Counted from the first letter of the stretch, positions 1-6,865 are shown. The stretch is 9,228 bases of DNA from Clostridia bacterium (GCA_029256365.1 JAQSYB010000059.1:1-9228); one strand, 5' to 3'. Made by a program: numbers and translations. Notes: generated by a model not told the origin, from the sequence alone.

Positions 1-1
1 C

Positions 2-2155
2 ATAATTGTCATAAGTTTAATAAATGTTTTGATTGAAGAAGCCTGGAATAGCAAAGTACAGGCTTCTTCCTTTTTGTTGGACAACAACAATCAAAAAGTG
101 GTTATCCTAATGGCAGACCATATAGAATTGCAGGATTTTGCAAGAAATGAATATTTAACATGGTTGTTCAATAACAGCTATTCTGCATTAATAAGTGGAA
201 GGCAAACTGGCAAAGCATCTGTCGCAAAAGCAAAATTGGCTATAGGTACAAGTAAAAGATTTGAAATAAACAGTAGTCTAAAGAATGCTGCGAATTACGA
301 CGAAACCATAGAGAATCTTGATAATCAGATTGTGGTAGGAGAAAACGGCAATGTGATATATCATGACCTAAAGGGTCTCAAAAATCAAAACAAAGAAAGC
401 GATTACAGCTCCTATATTGGCTATTTGGGCAGGGAGTTGAAGGAACAGCAAAAAACTGCCTGTGTCATTGGGAATGGTGATACGGATATTATGAATAGAA
501 GCTCCGTATTAATCGCAATGGATGAACTCGGAATTGTTCATGCTGGAGATGTAGAGAATACTACGGTTTCTGATATCAGTTTTCCTGGCGGCAAGAGAAC
601 AGATTATACGAAGCTAATGAGCTTATATAAAAAGTTCGCAGCAGCCAATGATTTGATTATAATTGATACCGGTGATTTATCAAGACTTGACTATTATAAG
701 AATCAATTGAGTAAAAGTGAATATGACAACCTTAAGGCAGCTGCAATTAATAATATTTCAAATTTCTCTAATGCCATCATTGAGAGTTCAAAGCAGGAAA
801 TTGTATTTATTATGCTTTCTGCATTTCCGTCTAAAAACAATTTAGAATCGGGACTTAAGCTTACCCCAATGGTTGTATATGAGAATAAGGGAGAGGGCTT
901 ATATTACTCTCACAACACGAAGAGGACGGGCATTATTACCAACCTGGATATTGCTGATTTTCTATTGGAGAAGTTAACTGGTACAAGAAAAAGCAGTTTG
1001 CGAGAAGTGCATTCAGAAGCACCTTTATGGAATATTTTATCACTTACTAGAAAGCTGCTTAATATTTCAGTCATGCGGCTGCCGGTTCTGACTTGGTATG
1101 CTATTTTTGAAATTATTTGTGCAACTGCTGGATTGATATATATGTTGAGCTTAAGCAAGAAAAAGCAATTGCTTATGAAAATTGTTAAAATCACAATGCT
1201 TGTAAATATTGTAGCACCTGTCGTTTTATTGTATATGTCAGCATTTGAAATAAATAGTACAATGGTATATTTCGGTCTGTTTATTATTATAAGCTTTATC
1301 ATAGCAACCATCTTATTTCTGTTAATCAAAAGAACTGTAGGGCAGTTTATATGTGCAGCATTGTTGGTTAATGGGAGCATTATAGTTGATTTAATAAGAG
1401 GAAGCGCCATGATGAAAAACTCTGTATTTGGTTATGATCCAATCATCGGTGCTCGATTTTATGGTATAGGAAACGAGTTTGCAGGGGTATTTATTGGAAG
1501 CGGTATATTGTTGGCGGGTTGTTTATTACAGAGATATCATGCTTTTGCAAAAAGAAAGCCTAAGACCACAACCATATTGTTAATTCTCTATAGCGGCATT
1601 CAACTCTGCATCATGGGTATGCCCTTTAGCGGTGCCAATTTCGGCGGCACAATAGCTGGGGTTGTTGGTTATTTTTTCTTTTACAGCTCAGTTAAACAGC
1701 GCAAAATTACCATTATCCAGCTTTTTTTGATGGCGCTAATCATCTTTATGGCATTGTCCTCAATTGTTGTATTAGACCTCCTGAATCCTAACAGCACAAC
1801 TCATGTAGGGAAGTTCATAACTGAAATAAAAGACAATGGGCCAAAGGTGCTCTATTCAACCATAGAAAGAAAAGCTACTATGAACTTGAGACTTATGAAA
1901 TACACAATATGGACAAAGGTGCTGTTGTGTATTATCCTTATTATAACTATTATGTTCTTTAAACCTGTACGTTTATTGCACGGTATATTCAAGAAGTACA
2001 GATATTTCACCGCTGCTTGGCTGGGAATTTCAGCCGGCAGCATAGCGGGATTGATTGTAAATGACTCGGGAATCGTCATGGCAGCGACGGCAATGATCTT
2101 CACAGGCTATACAATTCTATACATGTGTTTGGAGGAAATGGAAGGTTTGAATTAG
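2..2155 (+). CDS. Polytopic membrane protein with an extracytoplasmic alkaline-phosphatase-like domain, 5' partial
   Basis: The reading frame is open to the left edge. The codons before the first TTG (29) encode a hydrophobic run, IIVISLINVLI, and no ribosome binding site precedes that TTG, so the true start lies upstream and this run is probably the end of an N-terminal membrane anchor. Numbering from that TTG, residues 23-320 form a soluble mixed alpha/beta domain. Its opening strand (VVILMADH), the GNGDTD stretch near 148-153, IIDTGD near 211-216, and the stretch 278-316 (LTPMVVY, then RTGIITNLDIADFLLE) recall alkaline-phosphatase/phosphoglyceromutase folds. I cannot point to a full set of metal ligands, so activity is unproven. 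Residues 353-700 hold roughly ten membrane helices, with conserved-looking loops GARFYGIGNEF (474-484), GANFGG (535-540) and NDSGIV (678-683). I recognise the architecture from uncharacterised Firmicutes proteins and know no established function; a role at the cell envelope is inference. The stop TAG overlaps the next gene's ribosome binding site. Confidence 0.85.
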   Translation: MIVISLINVLIEEAWNSKVQASSFLLDNNNQKVVILMADHIELQDFARNEYLTWLFNNSYSALISGRQTGKASVAKAKLAIGTSKRFEINSSLKNAANYDETIENLDNQIVVGENGNVIYHDLKGLKNQNKESDYSSYIGYLGRELKEQQKTACVIGNGDTDIMNRSSVLIAMDELGIVHAGDVENTTVSDISFPGGKRTDYTKLMSLYKKFAAANDLIIIDTGDLSRLDYYKNQLSKSEYDNLKAAAINNISNFSNAIIESSKQEIVFIMLSAFPSKNNLESGLKLTPMVVYENKGEGLYYSHNTKRTGIITNLDIADFLLEKLTGTRKSSLREVHSEAPLWNILSLTRKLLNISVMRLPVLTWYAIFEIICATAGLIYMLSLSKKKQLLMKIVKITMLVNIVAPVVLLYMSAFEINSTMVYFGLFIIISFIIATILFLLIKRTVGQFICAALLVNGSIIVDLIRGSAMMKNSVFGYDPIIGARFYGIGNEFAGVFIGSGILLAGCLLQRYHAFAKRKPKTTTILLILYSGIQLCIMGMPFSGANFGGTIAGVVGYFFFYSSVKQRKITIIQLFLMALIIFMALSSIVVLDLLNPNSTTHVGKFITEIKDNGPKVLYSTIERKATMNLRLMKYTIWTKVLLCIILIITIMFFKPVRLLHGIFKKYRYFTAAWLGISAGSIAGLIVNDSGIVMAATAMIFTGYTILYMCLEEMEGLN

Positions 2156-2164
2156 GGGGATACT

Positions 2165-3112
2165 ATGGATTATAGATATTTAGGCAACACAGGACTGTTG
2201 GTTTCAAGACTATGCTTCGGCAGCTTGACAATGAGTCCGCTGCAGGCAAAACTTCCTATTGAAGAGGGCGCCGAACTGCTGAAGGAAGCCTTTGATAGAG
2301 GGATTAACTTTGTTGATACTGCTGAGCTCTATAATAATTATGAGTATATAAGGCATGCTGTGAAGGGCAGGCGTAACAAGGTCATTGTATCAGCGAAATC
2401 CTACGCTTATTCAAAGGAGACCGCGGAGGCAAGTCTAAGTAAGGCAATGAAGGAATTAAACACAGACTACATAGATATATTTTCCTTACATGAGCAAGAA
2501 AGTGATCATACAATAAGAGGTCATCAAGAAGCTCTGGAATATTTTATGAAAGCAAAGGAAAAAGGATATATACGTGGAATTGGAATATCAACCCACAATA
2601 TCGCAGCGGTAGAAGCATCCTTAAAATATCCTGAAATACAGATTTTGCACCCCATTATCAATAAAGCAGGGTTGGGAATCGTAGATGGCACAATTGAAGA
2701 AATGCTGAAGGCCATTGAGAAAGCAGTCAAAGCAGGAAAGGGAATCTATTCAATGAAGGCTCTAGGCGGTGGTAATTTAATACATAGTGCCAAAGAATGC
2801 TTTGGTTTTGTATTAAACAATCAGAATATCCATTCTGTAGCAGTTGGTATGCAAAGCAAAGCAGAAATAATAAACAACATTGCTGTATTTGAAGGATTAG
2901 AAGCATCGGAAGAAATACAAAAACAAATTAATAATAAAAAAAGAAGACTTTTAATCGACTATTGGTGCAGTGGCTGCGGTAAATGCATTGAAAAATGCCA
3001 ACAAAAGGCTTTGCAAATTGTTGATGGCAAAACACAAGTAAATTCTGATAGATGCGTGTTATGTGGCTATTGCGGTGCATATTGTTCGGAATTTTGCATA
3101 AAAATTATATAA
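2165..3112 (+). CDS. Aldo/keto reductase with C-terminal 2[4Fe-4S] ferredoxin domain
   Basis: This is a 315-residue cytoplasmic oxidoreductase. Residues 1-240 are an aldo/keto reductase barrel: it opens with YRYLGNTGLLVSRLCFGS and carries the family's catalytic tetrad as D51 (in FVDTAELY), Y56, K78 (in VSAKSY) and H109 (in FSLHEQ). Residues 266-315 add a ferredoxin module with two CX2CX2CX3C motifs: C268, C271, C274, C278 and C297, C300, C303, C307. A further cysteine lies at 311. The proline that usually follows the last cysteine of each motif is replaced by Q and S. Such fusions are common in anaerobes and suggest that electrons pass between iron-sulfur clusters and a nicotinamide site, but the substrate cannot be read from sequence. 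The ATG follows AGGGGGA at a good distance, 9 bases after the upstream stop. ruvX begins 15 bases downstream, so the three genes probably form one transcript. Confidence 0.92.
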   Translation: MDYRYLGNTGLLVSRLCFGSLTMSPLQAKLPIEEGAELLKEAFDRGINFVDTAELYNNYEYIRHAVKGRRNKVIVSAKSYAYSKETAEASLSKAMKELNTDYIDIFSLHEQESDHTIRGHQEALEYFMKAKEKGYIRGIGISTHNIAAVEASLKYPEIQILHPIINKAGLGIVDGTIEEMLKAIEKAVKAGKGIYSMKALGGGNLIHSAKECFGFVLNNQNIHSVAVGMQSKAEIINNIAVFEGLEASEEIQKQINNKKRRLLIDYWCSGCGKCIEKCQQKALQIVDGKTQVNSDRCVLCGYCGAYCSEFCIKII

Positions 3113-3127
3113 AGAAAAGGTGAAAAT

Positions 3128-3553
3128 ATGAGAATGATGGGATTGGATGTTGGAGATGCAACGATTGGTATCGCTGCAAGTGATGAGTTGGGAATGATGG
3201 CTCATGGAATAACAACAATTAGAAGAACTAAGCTAGAAAAAGATTTAGAGAGTTTAAAAAACATAATAATTGAGAAAAATATAAAAACAATAGTAGTTGG
3301 ACTCCCCAAAAATATGAATAACACAATTGGACCACGGGCTCAAGTATCTATTGATTTTGCTGAACTGTTAAAGGAAAGGTTCAGCGATGTCGAAGTCGTA
3401 ATGTGGGATGAGCGCTTGACAACTTCTATGGCAAGAAATGCATTATTAGAAGCGGATATGAGCCGAAAAAAGCGAAAGACAGTTATTGATAAGATGGCTG
3501 CTGTACTAATTTTGCAAAACTACCTGGATATGCAAAGCAGCAAAAGATTATAG
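3128..3553 (+). CDS. ruvX: Putative pre-16S rRNA nuclease, RuvX/YqgF family
   Basis: This 141-residue protein is a full-length member of the YqgF family, an RNase H-like fold whose members process the 5' end of pre-16S rRNA and were earlier proposed as Holliday junction resolvases. Visible family marks are the opening strand GLDVGDATIGIA with D7, the loop VVGLPKNMNNTIGPRA at 56-71, WDERLTT with E95, and D121 in VIDKMAAVLILQNYL; the three acidic residues form the expected metal site. The ATG follows AAAGGTGA (3116-3123). In Bacillus and many Clostridia this gene lies between a small IreB/YrzL-type gene and yrzB. Here yrzB does follow, but an aldo/keto reductase occupies the upstream place. No terminator is evident after its stop; a separate promoter for yrzB begins about 20 bases later. 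Confidence 0.95.
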   Translation: MRMMGLDVGDATIGIAASDELGMMAHGITTIRRTKLEKDLESLKNIIIEKNIKTIVVGLPKNMNNTIGPRAQVSIDFAELLKERFSDVEVVMWDERLTTSMARNALLEADMSRKKRKTVIDKMAAVLILQNYLDMQSSKRL

Positions 3554-3575
3554 CAGAAGGAATGCTTGGTAATGA

Positions 3576-3604
3576 TTGACACCCTATTAGCAGTATTATA
3601 CAAT
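3576..3604 (+). promoter_or_regulatory. Sigma-A promoter for yrzB
   Basis: TTGACA (3576-3581) is followed after exactly 17 bases by TACAAT (3599-3604). This is a perfect -35 with a five-of-six -10 element. The predicted transcript start is near 3611, leaving a 25-base leader with a strong GAGGTGAT ribosome binding site (3625-3632). It would let yrzB be made independently of the upstream genes. Confidence 0.8.
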
Positions 3605-3635
3605 ATCTTTATGCAATATAAATTGAGGTGATAAA

Positions 3636-3917
3636 ATGAGTGACGAAATGGATATCATACTTCTTTATGATGAAGAAGGAAATGAAACTGAATTTGAAGT
3701 AGTAGCTTCTCTTGAATTGGATGAAAATGAATACGCAATTCTACTTCCTAGAGACGACGAAAGAGATCCTGAGGCAGAAGAAGTTGAAGAAGCATACATT
3801 CTTAGAATCGAGCAAGACGAGAATGGCGAAGACGTTCTTGTTGGAATCGAAGATGAAGAAGAATTAAACGCAGTAATTGAAGCCTATGAAGAATTGGTTA
3901 AGGAAGAATCCAACTAA
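3636..3917 (+). CDS. yrzB: DUF1292 family acidic protein (YrzB-like)
   Basis: This 93-residue protein belongs by sequence and position to the DUF1292/YrzB family, whose biochemical role is not established. It is strikingly acidic: about 37 of 93 residues are D or E against only four K or R. The core runs IILLYDEEGNETEFEVV, then YAILLPRD, then AYILRIEQD, ending in an acidic helix near 72-91. This beta-strand pattern, with a nucleotide-free and metal-motif-free sequence, is typical of the family. It directly follows ruvX, the conserved order in Firmicutes, but has its own promoter and a terminator 16 bases after its stop. That makes it likely to be a one-gene transcript plus read-through from ruvX. 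No membrane segment or signal peptide is present, so it should be cytoplasmic. Confidence 0.9.
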   Translation: MSDEMDIILLYDEEGNETEFEVVASLELDENEYAILLPRDDERDPEAEEVEEAYILRIEQDENGEDVLVGIEDEEELNAVIEAYEELVKEESN

Positions 3918-3933
3918 ATAATCAAGACTGATG

Positions 3934-3961
3934 AAAAAGCCACCCAAAGGGGTGGTTTTTT
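3934..3961 (+). terminator. Intrinsic terminator after yrzB
   Basis: CCACCC (3940-3945) pairs with GGGTGG (3950-3955) across an AAAG loop. The stem extends outward through a G-T wobble and A-T pairs, and six T follow (3956-3961). It separates yrzB from the iron-uptake operon. Confidence 0.93.
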
Positions 3962-4000
3962 GTTGCTCATAAAATATTTAAAAATCTTCATAAAATGCTA

Positions 4001-4029
4001 TTGACAATCATTCTCAATAAGAGTATTCT
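4001..4029 (+). promoter_or_regulatory. Promoter of the feoA-feoB operon
   Basis: TTGACA (4001-4006), 17 bases, then TATTCT (4024-4029) form a near-consensus sigma-A promoter, with a predicted transcript start near 4036. The first Fur box lies on the -35 element and the spacer, so iron-loaded Fur bound there should block RNA polymerase. Confidence 0.85.
4002..4016. promoter_or_regulatory. Fur box 1, overlapping the feo -35 element
   Basis: TGACAATCATTCTCA matches the 7-1-7 Fur operator pattern TGATAATNATTATCA apart from G/C changes at one position in each half. Read on the other strand it is TGAGAATGATTGTCA. It covers five bases of the -35 and much of the spacer, the usual place for iron repression. 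Genes for ferrous uptake downstream support the call. Confidence 0.85.
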
Positions 4030-4067
4030 GTAAATGTAGCAAATTTAGGAATTGAACGCAAGATGAT

Positions 4068-4082
4068 TGAGAACGATTGTCA
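4068..4082. promoter_or_regulatory. Fur box 2, in the feo leader
   Basis: TGAGAACGATTGTCA differs by one base from the reverse complement of box 1; with two shared flanking bases, 17 positions align with one mismatch. It lies about 33-47 bases after the predicted transcript start and 6 bases before the feoA ribosome binding site. The box centres are 66 bp apart. A second operator could act as a roadblock to elongation or strengthen repression cooperatively. Confidence 0.8.
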
Positions 4083-4102
4083 TTATATAAGGGGGATTTT
4101 AT

Positions 4103-4321
4103 ATGACACTAGATAAAGCAAAAAAAGGAAGCAAGGTTAAAATAATCAATATAAACAACAAGGATATCAAATCACAGGCTATCAGAATAGGGCTATTTGA
4201 AGGTGCAGTATTTATGTGTAGTGAAAAGTTGCCGGGAGGGCCTGTGATTTTACAGAATAAGCTTCAGGAAATAGCAATAGGAAGAGGTCTTGCTGTTAGC
4301 ATAGACGTTGAGGGCGTATAA
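4103..4321 (+). CDS. feoA: Ferrous iron transport protein A
   Basis: This 72-residue protein is a single SH3-like FeoA domain, the small cytoplasmic partner of the FeoB transporter. The family signature is visible in AIRIGLFEGAVF (26-37), KLPGGPVIL (42-50) and IAIGRGLAVSIDV (57-69). It is complete at normal length. The ATG follows AAGGGGGA (4089-4096), a strong ribosome binding site. It is the first gene behind the Fur-controlled promoter, and feoB starts two bases after its stop, so the two are surely co-transcribed and probably translationally coupled. The exact job of FeoA is not settled; family work points to modulation of FeoB or complex assembly. Confidence 0.95.
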   Translation: MTLDKAKKGSKVKIININNKDIKSQAIRIGLFEGAVFMCSEKLPGGPVILQNKLQEIAIGRGLAVSIDVEGV

Positions 4322-4323
4322 TA

Positions 4324-6168
4324 ATGGGACACTGCCATGATAACAACATCAATATTAAAGTTAAAGATGGTGAAAAGAAACTTGTTTTAGTTGGTAATCC
4401 CAACGTAGGAAAATCTGTTTTTTTTAACAAGCTTACAGGTCTATATGTAGATGTATCGAATTTTCCTGGTACTACAGTAGACATAAGCTACGGAAGATAT
4501 AAAGACTATGTTGTAATGGATACACCTGGGGTATATGGAGTATCATCATTTAATGAAGAAGAAACAGTGGCTAGAGATGTAATACTTTTTGGCGATGTAA
4601 TTTTAAATGTTGTGGATGCTGTACATTTAGATAGAGATTTATTTTTGACAAAACAGTTGATTGATATGGGAAAACCTATGCTTATCGCATTGAATCTAAT
4701 GGATGATGTTAGAAGAAATGGACTAAAGATAGATGTTGTGAAACTGGAAGAGCTATTGGGTGTTCCGGTTATTCCAACAACTGCAATAAAAGGCGAGGGC
4801 ATGGATGCTGTGCTGAACTCTATAGGCAAAGCAAAGGTTGGCAATAGAAATCCACGGTTGATTGAGAAAATACAAAGTTATTTGGATAAGGTTGACAACG
4901 AAGCAGAAGCATTGCTCGTTCTAGAAGATGATGAAACTGTAGCAGAAAGACATGAGATAGAAATAAGTGGTCAGAGAGATGAAATATATCGTGAGAGAAG
5001 AAGAGAAGTTGACGAAATAGTTGGCTATACAGTAGTTGAAACCAGCAATGGTGCCAGCCTTAGAACAAAGATAGGCAGGTGGATGCTGAATCCAATTACA
5101 GGTATCCCGATGCTGGCAATCACTTTATATATCATGTATAAAATAATAGGAATATTTGTTGCAGGTACAATTGTAGGTATAACTGAGGAAACCATAATGG
5201 AAGGCATGTATCGACCCTTTATTGAAGGGTTAGTTGGTGGCTTTGTAAATCCAGAAACTTTCCTAGGAAGTGTCTTAATTGGCGAGTTTGGAATTCTAAC
5301 AATGGCACCTATCTATATTTTAGGATTGCTCTTGCCTTTGATCGTTGGATTTTATGTATTGATGGCTGTGCTTGAAGATAGTGGATATCTGCCTAGAATA
5401 GCAGCATTGGTGGATAGATCTCTAACAGCTATGGGCTTAAACGGTAAGGCGATTATACCGATGATATTAGGTTTTGGTTGTGTTACAATGGCTACCATGA
5501 CTACTAGAATACTTGGAACCAAAAGAGAAAAAATTATTGCAACAGTTTTGTTAGGACTAGCTATCCCATGCTCAGCGCAGCTAGGAGTAATAGCAGGTTT
5601 GATATCTCAATTGGGTGCATTTTATACCATGGTATATGTAATATCGATTTTTATTGTATTTGTTGTAGTAGGTACTATACTTAATAAGCTTATGCCAGGT
5701 GAGTCTTCACAATTGTTGATAGATTTGCCGCCAATCAGAATACCACAGCTTAAAAATGTAATTCTGAAAACAGTGCAGAAGACTTGGATGTTCTTAAAAG
5801 AAGCTACACCGCTTTTCATATTAGGTGCATTATTAATCAGCTTCATGCAGTATACCAATATACTTGTAGCAATACAGAATGCAGTAGCGCCAATTACAGT
5901 AGGATTACTAGAGCTTCCGAAGGAAACAGCAACTGCATTTATAATGGGTATTATTAGAAGAGATTTCGGAGCTGCGGGCTTGACATCAATCAGCATGACA
6001 CCTGTACAAGTTTTAGTGTCTCTAGTAGTTATGACGTTGTTTGTACCTTGTATAGCAGCAATTATGGTTATGTTTAAGGAAAGAGGCTACAAGGATGCTT
6101 TGCTAATATGGCTTGGAAGCTTTGTTGTGGCATTCTTGACTGGTGGAATAATAGCATTCATATTATAA
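4324..6168 (+). CDS. feoB: Ferrous iron transporter FeoB, GTPase-coupled permease
   Basis: This 614-residue protein imports Fe(II) across the cytoplasmic membrane. The N-terminal G domain (about 18-170) shows G1 GNPNVGKS (24-31), G2 around PGTT (48-51), G3 DTPG (66-69), G4 NLMD (124-127) and a G5-like TTAIKG (152-157). A charged helical segment, about 170-235, matches the GDI-like region. From about 260 onward come two Gate-like hydrophobic blocks with roughly eight helices, including GFGCVTMATMTTR (383-395) and GIIRRDFGAAGL (542-553). The first Gate motif differs from the GCNVPA form of enterobacterial FeoB and fits the other FeoB type I recall from Clostridia and relatives; its cysteine (C386) is kept. 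At 614 residues it is shorter than the ~770 of E. coli FeoB. The N-terminus carries GHCHD, a possible metal-touching patch (inference). Translation starts at an ATG 9 bases after GAGGG inside the feoA end. Confidence 0.96.
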   Translation: MGHCHDNNINIKVKDGEKKLVLVGNPNVGKSVFFNKLTGLYVDVSNFPGTTVDISYGRYKDYVVMDTPGVYGVSSFNEEETVARDVILFGDVILNVVDAVHLDRDLFLTKQLIDMGKPMLIALNLMDDVRRNGLKIDVVKLEELLGVPVIPTTAIKGEGMDAVLNSIGKAKVGNRNPRLIEKIQSYLDKVDNEAEALLVLEDDETVAERHEIEISGQRDEIYRERRREVDEIVGYTVVETSNGASLRTKIGRWMLNPITGIPMLAITLYIMYKIIGIFVAGTIVGITEETIMEGMYRPFIEGLVGGFVNPETFLGSVLIGEFGILTMAPIYILGLLLPLIVGFYVLMAVLEDSGYLPRIAALVDRSLTAMGLNGKAIIPMILGFGCVTMATMTTRILGTKREKIIATVLLGLAIPCSAQLGVIAGLISQLGAFYTMVYVISIFIVFVVVGTILNKLMPGESSQLLIDLPPIRIPQLKNVILKTVQKTWMFLKEATPLFILGALLISFMQYTNILVAIQNAVAPITVGLLELPKETATAFIMGIIRRDFGAAGLTSISMTPVQVLVSLVVMTLFVPCIAAIMVMFKERGYKDALLIWLGSFVVAFLTGGIIAFIL

Positions 6169-6191
6169 AATGCGAAATAAAAGGTGAGAAT

Positions 6192-6332
6192 ATGAATAAA
6201 ACAAAATGTCCAAAATGTGGATATGAATTTGAACAAGGTGCGGTAAACAAATGTCCCAGATGCAGCGCTATTATAAATAATTGCAAAGGCTGTACTGGCA
6301 ATTGCTTAAAATGCAGCACCAAGAAAGAATAA
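6192..6332 (+). CDS. Eight-cysteine small protein at the end of the feo operon (zinc ribbon plus Cys-rich tail)
   Basis: This 46-residue protein begins 23 bases after the feoB stop. An in-frame ATG further upstream (6108) lies inside feoB, and AAAAGGTGAG (6179-6188) sits directly before the ATG at 6192, so this start is preferred. It has CPKC (6-9) and CPRC (21-24), a classic zinc-ribbon arrangement, then C31, C34, C38 and C41 in a CX2CX3CX2C tail (CKGCTGNCLKC). No membrane segment is predicted. The tail resembles the cysteine-rich end of the small FeoB-associated membrane proteins seen after feoB in many bacteria, but here it is joined to a ribbon instead of a membrane anchor. FeoC-like or metal-sensing roles are possible; I cannot assign a function. 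A zinc or iron site is inferred from the cysteines. The operon position makes Fur control likely. Confidence 0.85.
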   Translation: MNKTKCPKCGYEFEQGAVNKCPRCSAIINNCKGCTGNCLKCSTKKE

Positions 6333-6348
6333 AAATTGATGTTAATTA

Positions 6349-6377
6349 TTGACAAGGGAATACATTCAATATAGTAT
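6349..6377 (+). promoter_or_regulatory. Probable promoter of fur
   Basis: TTGACA (6349-6354) followed after 17 bases by TAGTAT (6372-6377), with an overlapping TATAGT at 6370, gives a plausible sigma-A promoter inside the 78-base gap before fur. The -35 is perfect and the -10 is weaker. No terminator separates it from the feo operon, so fur could also be reached by read-through. Confidence 0.65.
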
Positions 6378-6410
6378 TTATATATAACAATATCGAAGGA
6401 AGTTGAGCGA

Positions 6411-6842
6411 ATGCATAAAGAATATGATAATATAATAGATCTCCTTAAGGAGAAGGGCTTTAAGCTCACCCCTCAAAGAAAGCATGTTCTGAATACAATA
6501 TTGAATAGTGATGGCAAGCATTTAAGCGCTGAAGAAATTTATGATTTGGTCAAGAAATTTTGCCCGGAAATCGGATTGGCAACTGTCTATCGCACGATGC
6601 AAGTATTAGATGAGCTAGGTCTCGTTTATAAGCATAACTTTGATGACGGCAGGATACGTTACGAAATGACGCAAAATGAAGATCATCAACATCATCATCT
6701 TGTATGCAAAAAATGCGGCAAGGTAATTGAAGTGGAAGAGGATCTTCTAGAGCAGCTCGAAACACAGGTTGAGAACAAGTATAGTTTTTCCATTACCGAC
6801 CACAATGTAAAGTTTTTCGGTTACTGCAGCCTATGTAAGTAA
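6411..6842 (+). CDS. fur: Ferric uptake regulator family repressor
   Basis: This 143-residue DNA-binding protein has the full Fur layout. A winged-helix domain spans about 1-85, with the recognition helix in GLATVYRTMQVLDELGLV (55-72), followed by a C-terminal dimerisation and metal domain. The HHHLVCKKCGKVIE motif (94-107) supplies a Cys pair, C99 and C102, and C139 and C142 near the C-terminus complete a structural zinc site. Among the Fur/PerR relatives, the residue five after the second cysteine is E107; PerR proteins carry aspartate at the matching place, so this looks more like an iron-sensing Fur (inference). E114 aligns with a known metal-site glutamate of E. coli Fur. The ATG follows GAAGGAAG (6395-6402). 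Two Fur boxes control feoAB just upstream, which fits the assignment. Zur and other subfamilies are not strictly excluded. Confidence 0.9.
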   Translation: MHKEYDNIIDLLKEKGFKLTPQRKHVLNTILNSDGKHLSAEEIYDLVKKFCPEIGLATVYRTMQVLDELGLVYKHNFDDGRIRYEMTQNEDHQHHHLVCKKCGKVIEVEEDLLEQLETQVENKYSFSITDHNVKFFGYCSLCK

Positions 6843-6865
6843 CAGAATGAATAATGATGTGCTGT

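Noticed and set aside
29..31. TTG at 29 as the start of the first gene
   Set aside because: There is no ribosome binding site before it and the frame is open with hydrophobic codons to the window edge, so the gene starts outside.
910..1410. 166-codon minus-strand reading frame inside the membrane protein gene
   Set aside because: It is the antisense shadow of a region encoding membrane helices, with no ribosome binding site and no family resemblance.
4506..5996. Minus-strand open frames within feoB
   Set aside because: They are antisense to conserved FeoB motifs and have low-complexity translations, so they are shadows.
6108..6191. Upstream in-frame ATG extending the Cys-rich protein to 74 residues
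   Set aside because: The extension lies mostly inside feoB in another frame, and a strong ribosome binding site sits directly before the ATG at 6192.
6336..6354. Fur-box-like AT-rich sequence upstream of fur (TGATGTTAATTATTGACA)
   Set aside because: Half-site match and spacing are poor compared with the two clear feo boxes; autoregulation is not supported.
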